A DNA stretch of 64,000 nucleotides. Origin: Risungbinella massiliensis (GTDB lineage: Bacteria > Bacillota > Bacilli > Thermoactinomycetales > Thermoactinomycetaceae). Under the pieces are notes generated by a model. The model was given only the letters and a program-made list of their open reading frames with translations, did no database searches and had not been told where the DNA came from. The number at the start of each line of letters is the position of its first letter. The first letter of the stretch is position 1. Of the stretch, positions 1-7,696 are shown piece after piece. The position numbers and the translations under genes are program-made. The stretch lies in assembly GCF_000942395.1 (NCBI RefSeq), contig NZ_LN812102.1, forward strand, positions 682,017 to 746,016, given 5' to 3'.

Positions 1-190
1 GGATCGCTCTTTTCCTTTATAGGGTACTCGATTGACAACTCATAGTAGCCACCGATCCACGATTCTGGATCTATATAATCACTATTTCATCACGATCTAT
101 TCTTTCCAAACCCAATCTATCCTCTTTTGGACTTCCTACTGAGAATGCTAGTTTGGTAACAGTGCATTTATTAGATATAATGAATACTCT
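1..190 (-). pseudogene. Possible degraded gene fragment at the window edge
   Basis: On the minus strand two overlapping open stretches in different frames read like one protein: a first part with the peptide KLAFSVGSPKEDRLGLERID and, after a shift of one base near 75-85, a second part with DPESWIGGYYELSIEYPIK. No start codon or ribosome site lies before the first part, and the second part runs off the window edge. I do not recognise the family. A frameshifted, 5'-truncated remnant is the simplest reading, but the piece is short and could be chance. Confidence 0.35.
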
Positions 191-221
191 TCAAATTATA
201 TAAGGACATTTAGGTGATGGT

Positions 222-548
222 ATGGAAAGAATGACGAATTTAAATCAAATCAAAGAAACTATTCAAAAAAAACCATTGACTCTTTTGTTAGTTAAAACAA
301 GCAATTGCGGTGTATGTGAGTCTGTTCAATTTAAGATGATCGAACTATTGAAATCACACTCACATGTCAAAGGAATATATGTCTTCAATAACGATGTACC
401 AGAAATCACATCCGAGTATATGATTTTCTCAGCTCCTACTCTCATTCTGTTTATAGCAGGAAAGGAAATGTACAGAGTTTCTCGATTTGTTCTATTTGAC
501 GAATTAGAGCGCCTACTTCAGTTATACGAAGAGAAATGGATAACGTAA
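222..548 (+). CDS. Thioredoxin-like protein
   Basis: This 108-residue protein has a thioredoxin-like layout: a beta strand (LTLLLVKTSNC) leads into a Cys-Gly-Val-Cys active-site motif near residue 30, then a helix, and later a strand before a Ser-Ala-Pro-Thr segment that supplies the cis-proline loop (SAPTLILF). It has no signal peptide, so it should be cytosolic and could reduce disulfides or act in redox signalling. It is monocistronic. The start is either the first ATG or the ATG three codons later; the AGGTGAT motif upstream does not clearly decide. The exact partner or substrate cannot be inferred. Confidence 0.75.
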   Translation: MERMTNLNQIKETIQKKPLTLLLVKTSNCGVCESVQFKMIELLKSHSHVKGIYVFNNDVPEITSEYMIFSAPTLILFIAGKEMYRVSRFVLFDELERLLQLYEEKWIT

Positions 549-562
549 TTTCATATCTACTC

Positions 563-1144
563 CTATTTTCCACCTATCACTTTTCGCACCAGATACTCCC
601 CACCACTCTCTCCTACGATGGCAATACCTACTGTACGAATTGGTACTGCTCGTCCTTTATCTCGAATCTCACCTTCTATTACGACCTTTTCTAGTTCTGC
701 CATACTATCTAATTTCACACTCTTGGTCTCATAAGATCTAGTTGGTTTACCAGGCGCGGTCACTTCATAGGAGGAAACACCTTTATAACTTTTTACAGTA
801 GCACCTGTTACTAACTTGGATTTGTTTGTATTTTCCTCTGTATAGGAAACAGAACATCCTTCATACAATCCTAATTCAAGTTTCATCTCCACTTGATAGC
901 GACCATTGGCCAATTTTTCTATTTGCAGATCCTTCGCTTTGGATACACCTGTTAGTATGAGCTTTGCTTCTATTCCATCAGCTGAAGGAACAGAGAAAAT
1001 CTCTTGGGCTTGGCAATCTTGTACACTAACCACGAGCCATTCCTCTGGTTCTGGCTCTGTCTGTACTTCTTTTGTGTCCGTCCCACATCCCATTAGCAGG
1101 AGGGTGCTACACAGACATCCAAACATGATTTTGTACCAATTCAT
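563..1144 (-). CDS. Putative lipoprotein
   Basis: The 193-residue product begins with a positively charged N-terminus and a hydrophobic stretch ending in a lipobox (LLLMGC, Cys at about residue 20), so it should be lipidated and anchored on the outer face of the membrane. The mature part is beta-rich with many charged residues and no motif I recognise. An AGGAGGG ribosome site precedes the ATG. It lies 15 bases after the stop of the secreted Ser/Thr-rich protein gene on the same strand, so the two are probably co-transcribed and may act together at the cell envelope. No function is proposed. Confidence 0.7.
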   Translation of the reverse strand: MNWYKIMFGCLCSTLLLMGCGTDTKEVQTEPEPEEWLVVSVQDCQAQEIFSVPSADGIEAKLILTGVSKAKDLQIEKLANGRYQVEMKLELGLYEGCSVSYTEENTNKSKLVTGATVKSYKGVSSYEVTAPGKPTRSYETKSVKLDSMAELEKVVIEGEIRDKGRAVPIRTVGIAIVGESGGEYLVRKVIGGK

Positions 1145-1159
1145 CAGAGCTTTTCCCTC

Positions 1160-1843
1160 CTATTGGGTGGCAATCTCATCTGTTACCGTCATTTTCGTCT
1201 CATGAATTCCCTCTTCGATCTCTTGTACATTGGAGTAGTTCACATCACCGTCTGGTATATAGAATACATACTGATCATCTACTTCTATATAAAAATATTG
1301 TAGATCACGCGTGGTTACATCTTCTACTTCTAGAACTTGACACTGCACAGAAAGTTTGGCCTTGTCCGACTCTTTTTGAAAGGCAAATTTACAACTATCT
1401 TGGAGTAAAATAGCACCTCTAGCATAGGAGACTTGGTATTTATGACCGCCTTGTGTAACAGTAAACAAAACTTGTTTATTTTGCCCGGTAGCTCTACCAT
1501 CTTTAGGCTTGATGCTTTTGGACAGAGATAGCTTATTCTTTTTACTATATTGGTAATCTTGCTGCAATTGTTGATAAGTAAGATGAGCATTTTGGCTATT
1601 GTAAAAATAGTTATAAATAATAGACCGAGTGGAATTATTGCTTGTACTTGTACTGTTAGTGGGCTTTTTAGTACTTGGTTTGGTAGTGGAAGGTTTGGTA
1701 CTACTCGATTTGGTACTACTCGATTTACCACCGCTTCCACTGCTACCACGAGCCTCTATTGCATTTTCCATGCCAACAGATATCAGGGGAAATACCATAC
1801 AACCAACAACGAAAGCGATCAGGTATTGTGTTCTCCATTTCAA
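1160..1843 (-). CDS. Secreted Ser/Thr/Lys-rich protein of unknown function
   Basis: The 227-residue protein starts at a TTG codon with an AAAGGAG ribosome site. An N-terminal hydrophobic segment (residues 8-25) looks like a signal peptide or membrane anchor. It is followed by a flexible Gly/Ser/Thr/Lys/Pro-rich linker (about residues 32-72) made of short repeats such as TKPSTKKP, and then a folded C-terminal domain of about 150 residues with alternating strands. Such a layout fits an extracellular domain tethered through the wall. The repeats create long open frames on both strands that are not genes. The next gene downstream is a lipoprotein, probably in the same operon. Confidence 0.65.
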   Translation of the reverse strand: MKWRTQYLIAFVVGCMVFPLISVGMENAIEARGSSGSGGKSSSTKSSSTKPSTTKPSTKKPTNSTSTSNNSTRSIIYNYFYNSQNAHLTYQQLQQDYQYSKKNKLSLSKSIKPKDGRATGQNKQVLFTVTQGGHKYQVSYARGAILLQDSCKFAFQKESDKAKLSVQCQVLEVEDVTTRDLQYFYIEVDDQYVFYIPDGDVNYSNVQEIEEGIHETKMTVTDEIATQ

Positions 1844-1956
1844 ACTGGAACACTCCTTTGTTTACTTTATGATACTCATTTCTCTCTTGTAAGTTAGTAG
1901 ACCTTCTGTCAAAATTGAATAAATTTCAAGACTATAAGGAGAAAGGAAGCCCTACT

Positions 1957-2784
1957 ATGATTCGTTCCCTACAACCATCTGATCAAGAACAGACAATAAA
2001 ATTCCTGCAACAAAGTAGTTCGATGAATCTATTTACCATTGGTGATATATATCAATATGGAATGCAAACGGACTTTCAACAACTATGGGGTGACTTTGAT
2101 TCAGAGGGGACCTTACGAGGGATCCTACTACGATATCAAGATAGCTTTATTCCCACTGCATATGGCGACTTTGATATGGAAGGCTTTGCCGAAATTATTT
2201 TACAGCATACTGATCAACTTACAATGCTAAGCGGAAGTCAAACAGTGATTGATGCGTTTCGTTCTTATACACCCCTTCCATTGAATTGGGAAATGAAACG
2301 AGACTGCTACTTCGCAGAAATGACCCAGTTGCATGAGAAAACTAATTTTGATTTTGATGATGATCGTTTTTCTTTGCGTAAGATCAAAAGTACGGAAGTG
2401 CCAAAGTTAGTAGCATTATTGGATAAAATCAAGGAATTCCCCCCCCGATCAAACGACTTAAAATTCATCCAGAATACCATCGAAACAGGCGCAAGTCGTT
2501 GCTACGTAATAGAAGCAAACCAAAAATTTATCTCTAGCGCTCAAACTACAGCGGAAAATCCCCATTCAGCTATGGTGGTAGCCGTAGCTACTGATCCAGC
2601 TTATCGTGGAAAAGGGTTAGCGAGTCAGGTGGTATCCAAACTATGTGGCGAGTTGTTAGCGGAAGGCAAACAGCCCTGTCTCTTCTTTGACAATCCCGCA
2701 GCTGGTTCCATTTATCACCGTTTAGGCTTTCGAGATATTGGGAAGTGGACAATGGTACAAAAGAAACAGAACGAAGCAATCTAA
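1957..2784 (+). CDS. GNAT family N-acetyltransferase
   Basis: The product (275 residues from this start) carries a C-terminal GNAT fold: the acetyl-CoA pyrophosphate loop appears as VATDPAYRGKGLASQVVSKL, followed by the last strands ending in the typical YHRLGFRDIG segment. The N-terminal half is divergent, as in two-domain GNAT proteins. The acceptor substrate is unknown. I chose the ATG at 1957 because AAGGAGAAAGG sits just upstream; an in-frame ATG at 1915 has no ribosome site. The 3' end lies only 26 bases from the broken end of a tnpB relic on the other strand. Confidence 0.8.
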   Translation: MIRSLQPSDQEQTIKFLQQSSSMNLFTIGDIYQYGMQTDFQQLWGDFDSEGTLRGILLRYQDSFIPTAYGDFDMEGFAEIILQHTDQLTMLSGSQTVIDAFRSYTPLPLNWEMKRDCYFAEMTQLHEKTNFDFDDDRFSLRKIKSTEVPKLVALLDKIKEFPPRSNDLKFIQNTIETGASRCYVIEANQKFISSAQTTAENPHSAMVVAVATDPAYRGKGLASQVVSKLCGELLAEGKQPCLFFDNPAAGSIYHRLGFRDIGKWTMVQKKQNEAI

Positions 2785-2810
2785 ATCTCTTATATGATAA
2801 TGATTACTAC

Positions 2811-3144
2811 GACTGGTATAAGACTGTACTGGATTTCGTTTGCTTTTCCATCGTGGTCGGTCATTTTGTTTTTGGAAAAAACGCCGAAAAGCATCGGTTA
2901 AGTTTTTTAACGAGTTTTGGAGAGAAGTGGAGTCTACTTCTCGTAACCATTCCCTTTCTTTTTTGAGCTGTGTTAACAAACGAGAACAAGTAGGATAGGT
3001 GAGTCCTTTCTTCGTTTCCCGATAGACTTCTTGCCATTTGGCTAAGAAATGATTAAAAATAAAGCGACTACAACCAATCGATTGATGAATGAATCGTGCC
3101 TGTTCCATAGTAGGATCGATCCGGAACTGAAATGCCTTATACAT
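2811..3144 (-). pseudogene. tnpB: TnpB, N-terminal fragment
   Basis: About 111 residues match the N-terminus of the TnpB at 17215, including the start MYKAFQFRIDPTMEQA and the basic segment FFQKQNDRPRWKSKRNP. The reading frame then runs into unrelated sequence next to the acetyltransferase gene. The RuvC nuclease motifs and zinc finger lie in the missing part, so the fragment cannot be an active RNA-guided nuclease. It lacks the one-base deletion seen at the equivalent site (about 17466) in the second copy, so the two copies decayed independently. The ribosome site GGAGGGAGGTG is intact. Confidence 0.85.
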
Positions 3145-3354
3145 TTGGTTTCACCTCCCTCCGAATAGCTAAAAATATTTTAGAACTTTTTAAAATAATG
3201 TCAATGTCATTCGGGAGGATGGAGAAATTCACGAAGGAAAAAGTACAGAGATAGGTCGGACTCGTGAGAGGGTAGAAACCTCCCTTGTCCGACACAGATT
3301 CACCTCCCACTTTCGCTACGCTTAGAAGTGTGGGAGTGTTTTCCGCTATAATAG
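2811..3354 (-). mobile_element. Truncated IS200/IS605-type (tnpB-only) element relic
   Basis: The segment matches the 5' part of the element at 17010-18414: the same left end, the same palindromic stem (CTCCCAC...GTGGGAG), the same untranslated leader and the start of tnpB. The left end is at 3354 and is flanked by ATAAA on the plus strand, i.e. TTTAT read into the element, the same flank as in the second copy. Similarity stops abruptly at 2811, near the middle of the gene, so the right end and the guide-RNA region are missing. It is therefore an immobile fragment. Confidence 0.85.
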
Positions 3355-3378
3355 ATAAAATTTCAGCAAAATAGGAAA

Positions 3379-3418
3379 GGCAATTAAGAAACAGAAGTCC
3401 TTAATTGCCTTTCTTTTT
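3379..3418. terminator. Rho-independent terminator after ald
   Basis: A ten-base perfect stem (GGCAATTAAG/CTTAATTGCC) with a pyrimidine-rich tract on both sides separates the tnpB relic from the alanine dehydrogenase gene. It can end transcription of ald on the minus strand and may work in both directions. Confidence 0.6.
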
Positions 3419-3430
3419 ATCCAGATTTGC

Positions 3431-4546
3431 TTAGATTATCTGTTCCAACGGGTGGTACTTAAGCCCCAAACTTTCTGCTACTGCCTGATAGGTAACCTGT
3501 CCCCCTAGTACATTGACTCCTAACGATAATGCTCTATTCTCGCCAATTGCGTGGAACAATCCTTTGTTTGCTATCTGCATTACATATGGCACTGTAACAT
3601 TAGTTAATGCAAGTGTAGAAGTACGTGGTACCGCACCTGGCATATTGGCAACAGAATAATGCACCACACCATGTTTGTTATACGTCGGATTACTGTGTGT
3701 AGTTACACGATCAATCGTTTCAATAGAACCACCTTGATCAATTGCCACGTCAACAATGACAGAACCTGGTTCCATCGCTTTTACCATATCTTCTGTAACT
3801 AGGCGTGGAGCTCGTCTACCAGGGATTAGTACCGCTCCGATCAATAAGTCTGCTGTCTTGACTGCTTGAGCAATATTGAAAGAATTAGACATAACCGTCT
3901 GAAGGCGACCATCAAACTGATCATCTAACTGTCGCAATCGTTCGGGATTAATATCAAGCAGTTTTACTCTCGCACCCATCCCAAGTGCTATTTTTGCTGC
4001 GTTGGTTCCGACGATTCCTCCACCGATAATTACTACTTCCGCTGGAAGGACACCCGGCACTCCAGCAAGTAATACACCTTTCCCCCCCTCTTGTTTCTCT
4101 AGATATTGTGCCCCAATCTGCACAGACATTCGACCAGCAACTTCACTCATCGGAGTGAGAAGAGGAAGAGAGCCATTCTCCAACTGGATTGTTTCATAAG
4201 CGATAGCAGTCACTTTTTTCTCCATCAATGCCTTGGTCAATTCGGGTTCTGGTGCTAGATGCAAATATGTAAAGAGGATCAAATCTTCTCGGAAATAGGC
4301 ATATTCACTAGGTTGCGGCTCTTTCACCTTCAAGATCATCTCTGACTGAGCCCATACATCCTCTGCCTGGTCTAGTAATGAAGCTCCATAGTACATATAT
4401 TCTTCATCTGTGAAACCGCTTCCAATCCCGGCCGATTTCTCAATCAAGATTTGGTGACCAGCCCTGACTAACATGTCTACTCCTGCTGGAGTGATCGCTA
4501 CTCGATTCTCATGATTTTTAATTTCTTTTGGGATACCAATTTTCAT
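3431..4546 (-). CDS. ald: Alanine dehydrogenase
   Basis: The 371-residue protein is full length for alanine dehydrogenase, which interconverts L-alanine and pyruvate plus ammonia using NAD. The family N-terminus [20 protein letters not shown], the substrate-binding Lys/Arg region and the Rossmann NAD site ([22 protein letters not shown] is the core, near residues 170-192) are all present. In Bacillus the enzyme supports growth on alanine and sporulation. A GGGGAGAA ribosome site precedes the ATG. The fur terminator lies directly upstream, so ald has its own promoter or depends on read-through. Identification is firm. Confidence 0.96.
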   Translation of the reverse strand: MKIGIPKEIKNHENRVAITPAGVDMLVRAGHQILIEKSAGIGSGFTDEEYMYYGASLLDQAEDVWAQSEMILKVKEPQPSEYAYFREDLILFTYLHLAPEPELTKALMEKKVTAIAYETIQLENGSLPLLTPMSEVAGRMSVQIGAQYLEKQEGGKGVLLAGVPGVLPAEVVIIGGGIVGTNAAKIALGMGARVKLLDINPERLRQLDDQFDGRLQTVMSNSFNIAQAVKTADLLIGAVLIPGRRAPRLVTEDMVKAMEPGSVIVDVAIDQGGSIETIDRVTTHSNPTYNKHGVVHYSVANMPGAVPRTSTLALTNVTVPYVMQIANKGLFHAIGENRALSLGVNVLGGQVTYQAVAESLGLKYHPLEQII

Positions 4547-4613
4547 TACGTTTCTCCCCTTTCGCCCCTATTTTACCAGTACCTTAGAAATTTTGAAAAT
4601 TATTTTTGCAAAC

Positions 4614-4644
4614 CAAAAAACGACCCAAAAACAGGTCGTTTTCT
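4614..4644 (-). terminator. Terminator after fur
   Basis: On the minus strand the stem AAAACGACC pairs with GGTCGTTTT and is followed by a run of T. It lies 14 bases after the fur stop codon and separates fur from ald. Confidence 0.8.
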
Positions 4645-4657
4645 TACGTTTATATCC

Positions 4658-5137
4658 TTATGTTACTTTAGAGCCCACTAACTTCTTAGGGTCTGCTACT
4701 TGACCTTTGCATCGATGACAGATACCATGAAATGTCAACCGATGATCGACGATATAAAAATCGAAGTCTTTCTCCACTTGCTTTTCAATCGGTTCCAGTA
4801 AATCTTCCATAATCTCATCGACATTCCCGCAGTTTAGGCAAATAAGATGGTGATGGTGATGTTCTGCCCCTTCTGCTCGGAATTCATAGCGAGTTACTCC
4901 ATCGCCAAAATTCAACTTGTGGATGATCTGGAGATCACTTAGGAGCTCAAGCGTACGATAAACAGTAGCGAGCCCAATCTCAGGAGCTTTCTCCTTCACC
5001 AACAGGTAAACATCCTCTGCGCTCAGGTGATCTTCTTCATTCTCCAACAAAACGCGAACGGTTGCTTCCCGTTGGGGGGTTAATTTGTAATTATGGGCGG
5101 ACAATTGCTGTTTTATTTGGTTCACCCGTTTTTCCAC
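4658..5137 (-). CDS. fur: Ferric uptake regulator (Fur family)
   Basis: The protein closely resembles Bacillus Fur: helix-turn-helix region KLTPQREATVRVLLENEEDH, the metal site run HHHHHLICLNCG and the C-terminal CHRC. It represses iron-uptake genes when Fe(II) is bound. I placed the start at the GTG at 5137 (VEKRVNQIKQQL), which aligns with the known Fur N-terminus and has an AAAGGGGGG ribosome site; the upstream ATG at 5167 is part of a TATAAT -10 box and cannot be the start. A Fur/PerR-like operator lies at 5201-5215. Because PerR and Zur are paralogues the exact metal is inferred, but the neighbour spoIIM matches the Bacillus fur locus. Confidence 0.92.
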   Translation of the reverse strand: MEKRVNQIKQQLSAHNYKLTPQREATVRVLLENEEDHLSAEDVYLLVKEKAPEIGLATVYRTLELLSDLQIIHKLNFGDGVTRYEFRAEGAEHHHHHLICLNCGNVDEIMEDLLEPIEKQVEKDFDFYIVDHRLTFHGICHRCKGQVADPKKLVGSKVT

Positions 5138-5165
5138 ATCCACACCCCCCTTTATCTCTTTTCCC

Positions 5166-5195
5166 ATTATATTGAATAAAAGAGGGAGAAGTCAA
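5166..5195 (-). promoter_or_regulatory. SigA promoter of fur
   Basis: Reading the minus strand, a TTGACT -35 box (5190-5195) and a TATAAT -10 box (5166-5171) are 18 bases apart. The transcript would begin only a few bases downstream and give a short leader before the GTG start of fur. Confidence 0.75.
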
Positions 5196-5200
5196 CTAAT

Positions 5201-5215
5201 TGATAAAGATTATTA
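5201..5215. promoter_or_regulatory. Fur/PerR-box-like operator upstream of fur
   Basis: The 15-mer TGATAAAGATTATTA differs at two positions from the 7-1-7 Fur consensus TGATAATNATTATCA. It sits directly upstream of the fur -35 box. In B. subtilis fur is controlled by PerR, whose box differs by one base per half, so either regulator may bind. Confidence 0.45.
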
Positions 5216-5235
5216 CTTTGTATTGAGAATAAAAA

Positions 5236-5886
5236 TCAATTAGACAAGGTAAACGTCGGGATATTTCCTTTCATTAACTCTGGTGTTAAATATGCTTCCC
5301 AAACAGAAGCTCCTAAAAACACCACCATCATGCAAGTCGCCAAAAGAGAGAAAGATACGAACTGTGGGTAAATCGTTCCGCGATGATGGAGAAGACGGTT
5401 TTGCACTAGGGTGATGGAGAAATGAATACCAGAGACCGCAATAATTAAAATCGCAGGTACGATTACAAGATTTTGAGGTACGATGGATAGACTAGCAAAC
5501 CAAAGACCTTTGAGTGAGAGTTGATGAGCAAGAAAGCCAACAGTAAAGCCAATCACCAATCCTTTATAAAAGACAAATAACAACAAAATCGGGATTCCAA
5601 TTACCGATAGACCTAATAACCACATAATTCCCAACGTTTTTAGATGTTCTCCAAAAGAGTGTTGAAATGCTACTGATGGTTCAGTAATAGAATTTTGTTC
5701 CAAACCTCGAAAAAAGTAACTTAAATAATATACCAAACCCTCTTGTTGTTTGGGATCTAATGTATTGACAATCAACGCTCCAAAAATCATTCCCATCAAA
5801 AACAATACCGTAACGAAGATATACCATGATTTCATATTTCGTACATGGCTCTGAATTGCTCGACTCCAGTAGGTCATTCTTCTCAT
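5236..5886 (-). CDS. spoIIM: Stage II sporulation protein M
   Basis: The 216-residue membrane protein has about five transmembrane segments and the SpoIIM start region (RAIQSHVRNMKSWYIFVTVL). SpoIIM is part of the SpoIID-M-P machine that thins septal peptidoglycan and drives engulfment of the forespore. The ATG at 5886 is preceded by GAAGGAGGAG; an in-frame upstream ATG at 5952 lacks a ribosome site. A sigma-E-like promoter sits 20-50 bases upstream. The gene lies next to fur, as in Bacillus. There is no obvious terminator directly after it. Confidence 0.92.
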   Translation of the reverse strand: MRRMTYWSRAIQSHVRNMKSWYIFVTVLFLMGMIFGALIVNTLDPKQQEGLVYYLSYFFRGLEQNSITEPSVAFQHSFGEHLKTLGIMWLLGLSVIGIPILLLFVFYKGLVIGFTVGFLAHQLSLKGLWFASLSIVPQNLVIVPAILIIAVSGIHFSITLVQNRLLHHRGTIYPQFVSFSLLATCMMVVFLGASVWEAYLTPELMKGNIPTFTLSN

Positions 5887-5907
5887 ATTCTCTCCTCCTT
5901 CTTCCCT

Positions 5908-5936
5908 ACTATATGTAGATTTACGAGAGTATATGA
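5908..5936 (-). promoter_or_regulatory. Sigma-E-like promoter of spoIIM
   Basis: On the minus strand TCATATA (5930-5936) and CATATAGT (5908-5915) are 14 bases apart, which resembles the mother-cell sigma-E pattern (ATA core at -35, CATACAnT at -10). This agrees with the known sigma-E control of spoIIM. Confidence 0.55.
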
Positions 5937-5950
5937 TAGATTCTAAGAAC

Positions 5951-5992
5951 AAAAAAAGACTAAGTGAGAAACGTGTTTGTTCTCATTTAGCC
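5951..5992 (-). terminator. Terminator after the Lys-rich lipoprotein gene
   Basis: A 13-base stem with one mismatch (GGCTAAATGAGAA with TTCTCACTTAGTC, minus strand) is followed by seven T. It isolates spoIIM from the upstream lipoprotein gene. Confidence 0.75.
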
Positions 5993-6023
5993 TTGGAACT
6001 CTGGGGATTTAGGACTTTTCCAG

Positions 6024-6512
6024 TTAGTCTTTTTTATTTTTAGATGGAGAGCTTGTTGCCTTCGCTTTTTGGACTGTTTGACCTTTCTTTCCAGAGTTTT
6101 TCAAAGAAGATGATTCTGTTTTTTTCTCTGATTCTTTCTTTCCGGATTCATTGTTATTTGGACGATTTTCTTTTTTGTTTGGTTTTTCTTTACTTGGTTT
6201 GTTATCATTCTGCGGTTTTTGTTGGCTTTGAGATTTCTCTTTTCCTATCTCTTTTTGTGATGTAGGGGAAGAATCCTTTGATAGTTCTTTTTGGGTTGGA
6301 ACTATCTCTTTCTTGGAAAAAGGAGACAATTTCGAGAGATCTTCTACTGGATTTTGGAAGATTGCTAGTTTGTTTAAATCCGTTCCAGTAGAATCTTCCC
6401 ATTCTTGTACAACTGGTAAGGTCTGCATCTGTTGTGTTGTGACTAATCCGCATCCCGATAGGATAACGGTACCACTTAATAAGAGAGAGAATATAAGGAA
6501 GTTTGATTTCAA
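6024..6512 (-). CDS. Lipoprotein with Lys/Ser-rich tail
   Basis: The 162-residue product begins at a TTG with AAGGAG upstream. A hydrophobic signal ends in a lipobox (ILSGC, Cys at about residue 21), predicting a membrane-anchored lipoprotein. About 45 residues of ordinary sequence follow, then a highly charged, disordered tail from about residue 70 onward made of Lys, Ser, Gln, Pro and Asn. The tail could bind wall polymers or DNA by charge, but that is only inference. No domain is recognised. It has its own terminator downstream. Confidence 0.6.
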   Translation of the reverse strand: MKSNFLIFSLLLSGTVILSGCGLVTTQQMQTLPVVQEWEDSTGTDLNKLAIFQNPVEDLSKLSPFSKKEIVPTQKELSKDSSPTSQKEIGKEKSQSQQKPQNDNKPSKEKPNKKENRPNNNESGKKESEKKTESSSLKNSGKKGQTVQKAKATSSPSKNKKD

Positions 6513-6615
6513 TGAGTTGGACTCCTTTTTATATAAGAATCATCTTCTCTTCTATTATCTCGAAATCTAGCTATTATGTGCCACCTTTATGCCGAATTGC
6601 ATGACCCTTTTGTGA

Positions 6616-6654
6616 AAAAATACACGACGGAGAAAATTTCCGTCGTGTATTTTT
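6616..6654 (-). terminator. Terminator after the membrane protein gene
   Basis: The stem AATACACGACGG/CCGTCGTGTATT is perfect over 12 bases and is flanked by A and T runs, so it works on the minus strand after the gene ending at 6669 and possibly in both directions. Confidence 0.8.
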
Positions 6655-6668
6655 CATAAGGTACCACT

Positions 6669-7232
6669 TTAATCATTTCGCAACATGGTCTCCACTACCA
6701 CTCCATTTACATAGCAAAAACCGGCAGCAATGGATCCAATTAGACCTGGGGCTCCAATGGTAGACGACCAATCTGTCCCATAATAAACCCACATTGCAAA
6801 TCCTGTGGGAAACATGGTAGTTGTAAGCAGAACCAGACGGGAAAAGTACCCGACGGAAAAGATCTGTTTACGGTACAAGAGGCCGAGTAATGTATTAAGG
6901 AGGAAAATAAGGACCAAGAGCAAATACAACCACCATTGATTATACGCCTTACCTAATAGCATCAATCCAAAGAGGCAAGCTATGTAAATCTGTGCAATGA
7001 TCGCAAGACGACTCGCTGGGCGTAAGTACAGTTTGTACAAAACAACCACAATATTATTAATCAAAACAAACATCGTTAGTCCAATTAGTACAACAGCCCA
7101 GAAAAGAGAAAATCGAAATACAGTCGTCAACGTCACACCTGCTAGAAATGGAAGAAGAAATATCACCCAAGAGTATAGAGTGTATTTCGTTCCAGTAATG
7201 GAGGTCTGTTGAGGTTGTGAGCGGTAATCCAT
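6669..7232 (-). CDS. Polytopic membrane protein, unknown function
   Basis: The 187-residue protein is mostly hydrophobic, with about five or six transmembrane segments (starting at residues 20, 42, 75, 100 and 130) and short polar loops. A GAGGTGAGGAG ribosome site precedes the ATG. I see no conserved catalytic or transport motif and do not recognise the family. It is flanked by terminators, so it is probably transcribed alone. Confidence 0.6.
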   Translation of the reverse strand: MDYRSQPQQTSITGTKYTLYSWVIFLLPFLAGVTLTTVFRFSLFWAVVLIGLTMFVLINNIVVVLYKLYLRPASRLAIIAQIYIACLFGLMLLGKAYNQWWLYLLLVLIFLLNTLLGLLYRKQIFSVGYFSRLVLLTTTMFPTGFAMWVYYGTDWSSTIGAPGLIGSIAAGFCYVNGVVVETMLRND

Positions 7233-7451
7233 CTCCTCACCTCTTAAAACAATAGTGTCTCTCTTAATAATTCACAGAATACTTACATTATATCATTGTT
7301 TGGATATATAATTTCAATAAGGAATAAAAATTTTGTACTTAATTTATAAAAAATAAAAATCTAATAAAAAATACAAGAATGAAAGAATTCTAACTCAGTT
7401 TGTCAAAAAAACGACTCTATTTTTGTGAAAAGGCACAATCAATTTCCTTTA

Positions 7452-7489
7452 TAAGTAAAACCGCTCCCGAAATTTCCCAGGAAGCGGTG
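7452..7489 (-). terminator. Terminator of the SPFH-RHH operon
   Basis: On the minus strand ACCGCTTCC pairs with GGGAGCGGT (one G-T pair) and is followed by a T-rich tract. It lies about 30 bases after the small ribbon-helix-helix gene. Confidence 0.7.
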
Positions 7490-7519
7490 TTTAAGTTGTC
7501 TCTTTAATAGTGAATTCTT

Positions 7520-7696
7520 CTATTCTGGACTATTATCTCTATTTTTTTTTGGCATGCGCTTCTCTTTTTGCACTGCCTGCCGAAGAAGAAATTCGATCTG
7601 CGCATTCACACTGCGAAATTCATCTGCCGCCCATTTTTCAATCGCTTCATACAGATTGGGATCTAATCGCAGGAGAAAGCGTTTTTTGGAGCTCAT
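7520..7696 (-). CDS. Small ribbon-helix-helix (Arc-like) protein
   Basis: This 58-residue ORF starts [20 protein letters not shown], a classic Arc/MetJ-type pattern: a short strand (KRFLLRLD), then helix A ([13 protein letters not shown]) and helix B after [14 protein letters not shown]. Such proteins dimerise and bind operator DNA through the strand. Its ATG overlaps the stop codon of the SPFH gene in a TAATG arrangement, so it should be translationally coupled to it. The tail is Lys-rich. It may be an autoregulator or a nucleic-acid-binding partner of the SPFH protein; the target is unknown. Confidence 0.75.
   Translation of the reverse strand: MSSKKRFLLRLDPNLYEAIEKWAADEFRSVNAQIEFLLRQAVQKEKRMPKKNRDNSPE

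Noticed and set aside
1330-1897. Long open frames on both strands across the Ser/Thr-rich gene
   Set aside because: They arise from the repetitive Thr/Lys/Pro codons of the real gene at 1160-1843, have no ribosome site and encode low-complexity sequence.
3145-3354. Structured region before tnpB as an independent riboswitch
   Set aside because: The same stems occur at the left end of both element copies, so they belong to the transposon end.
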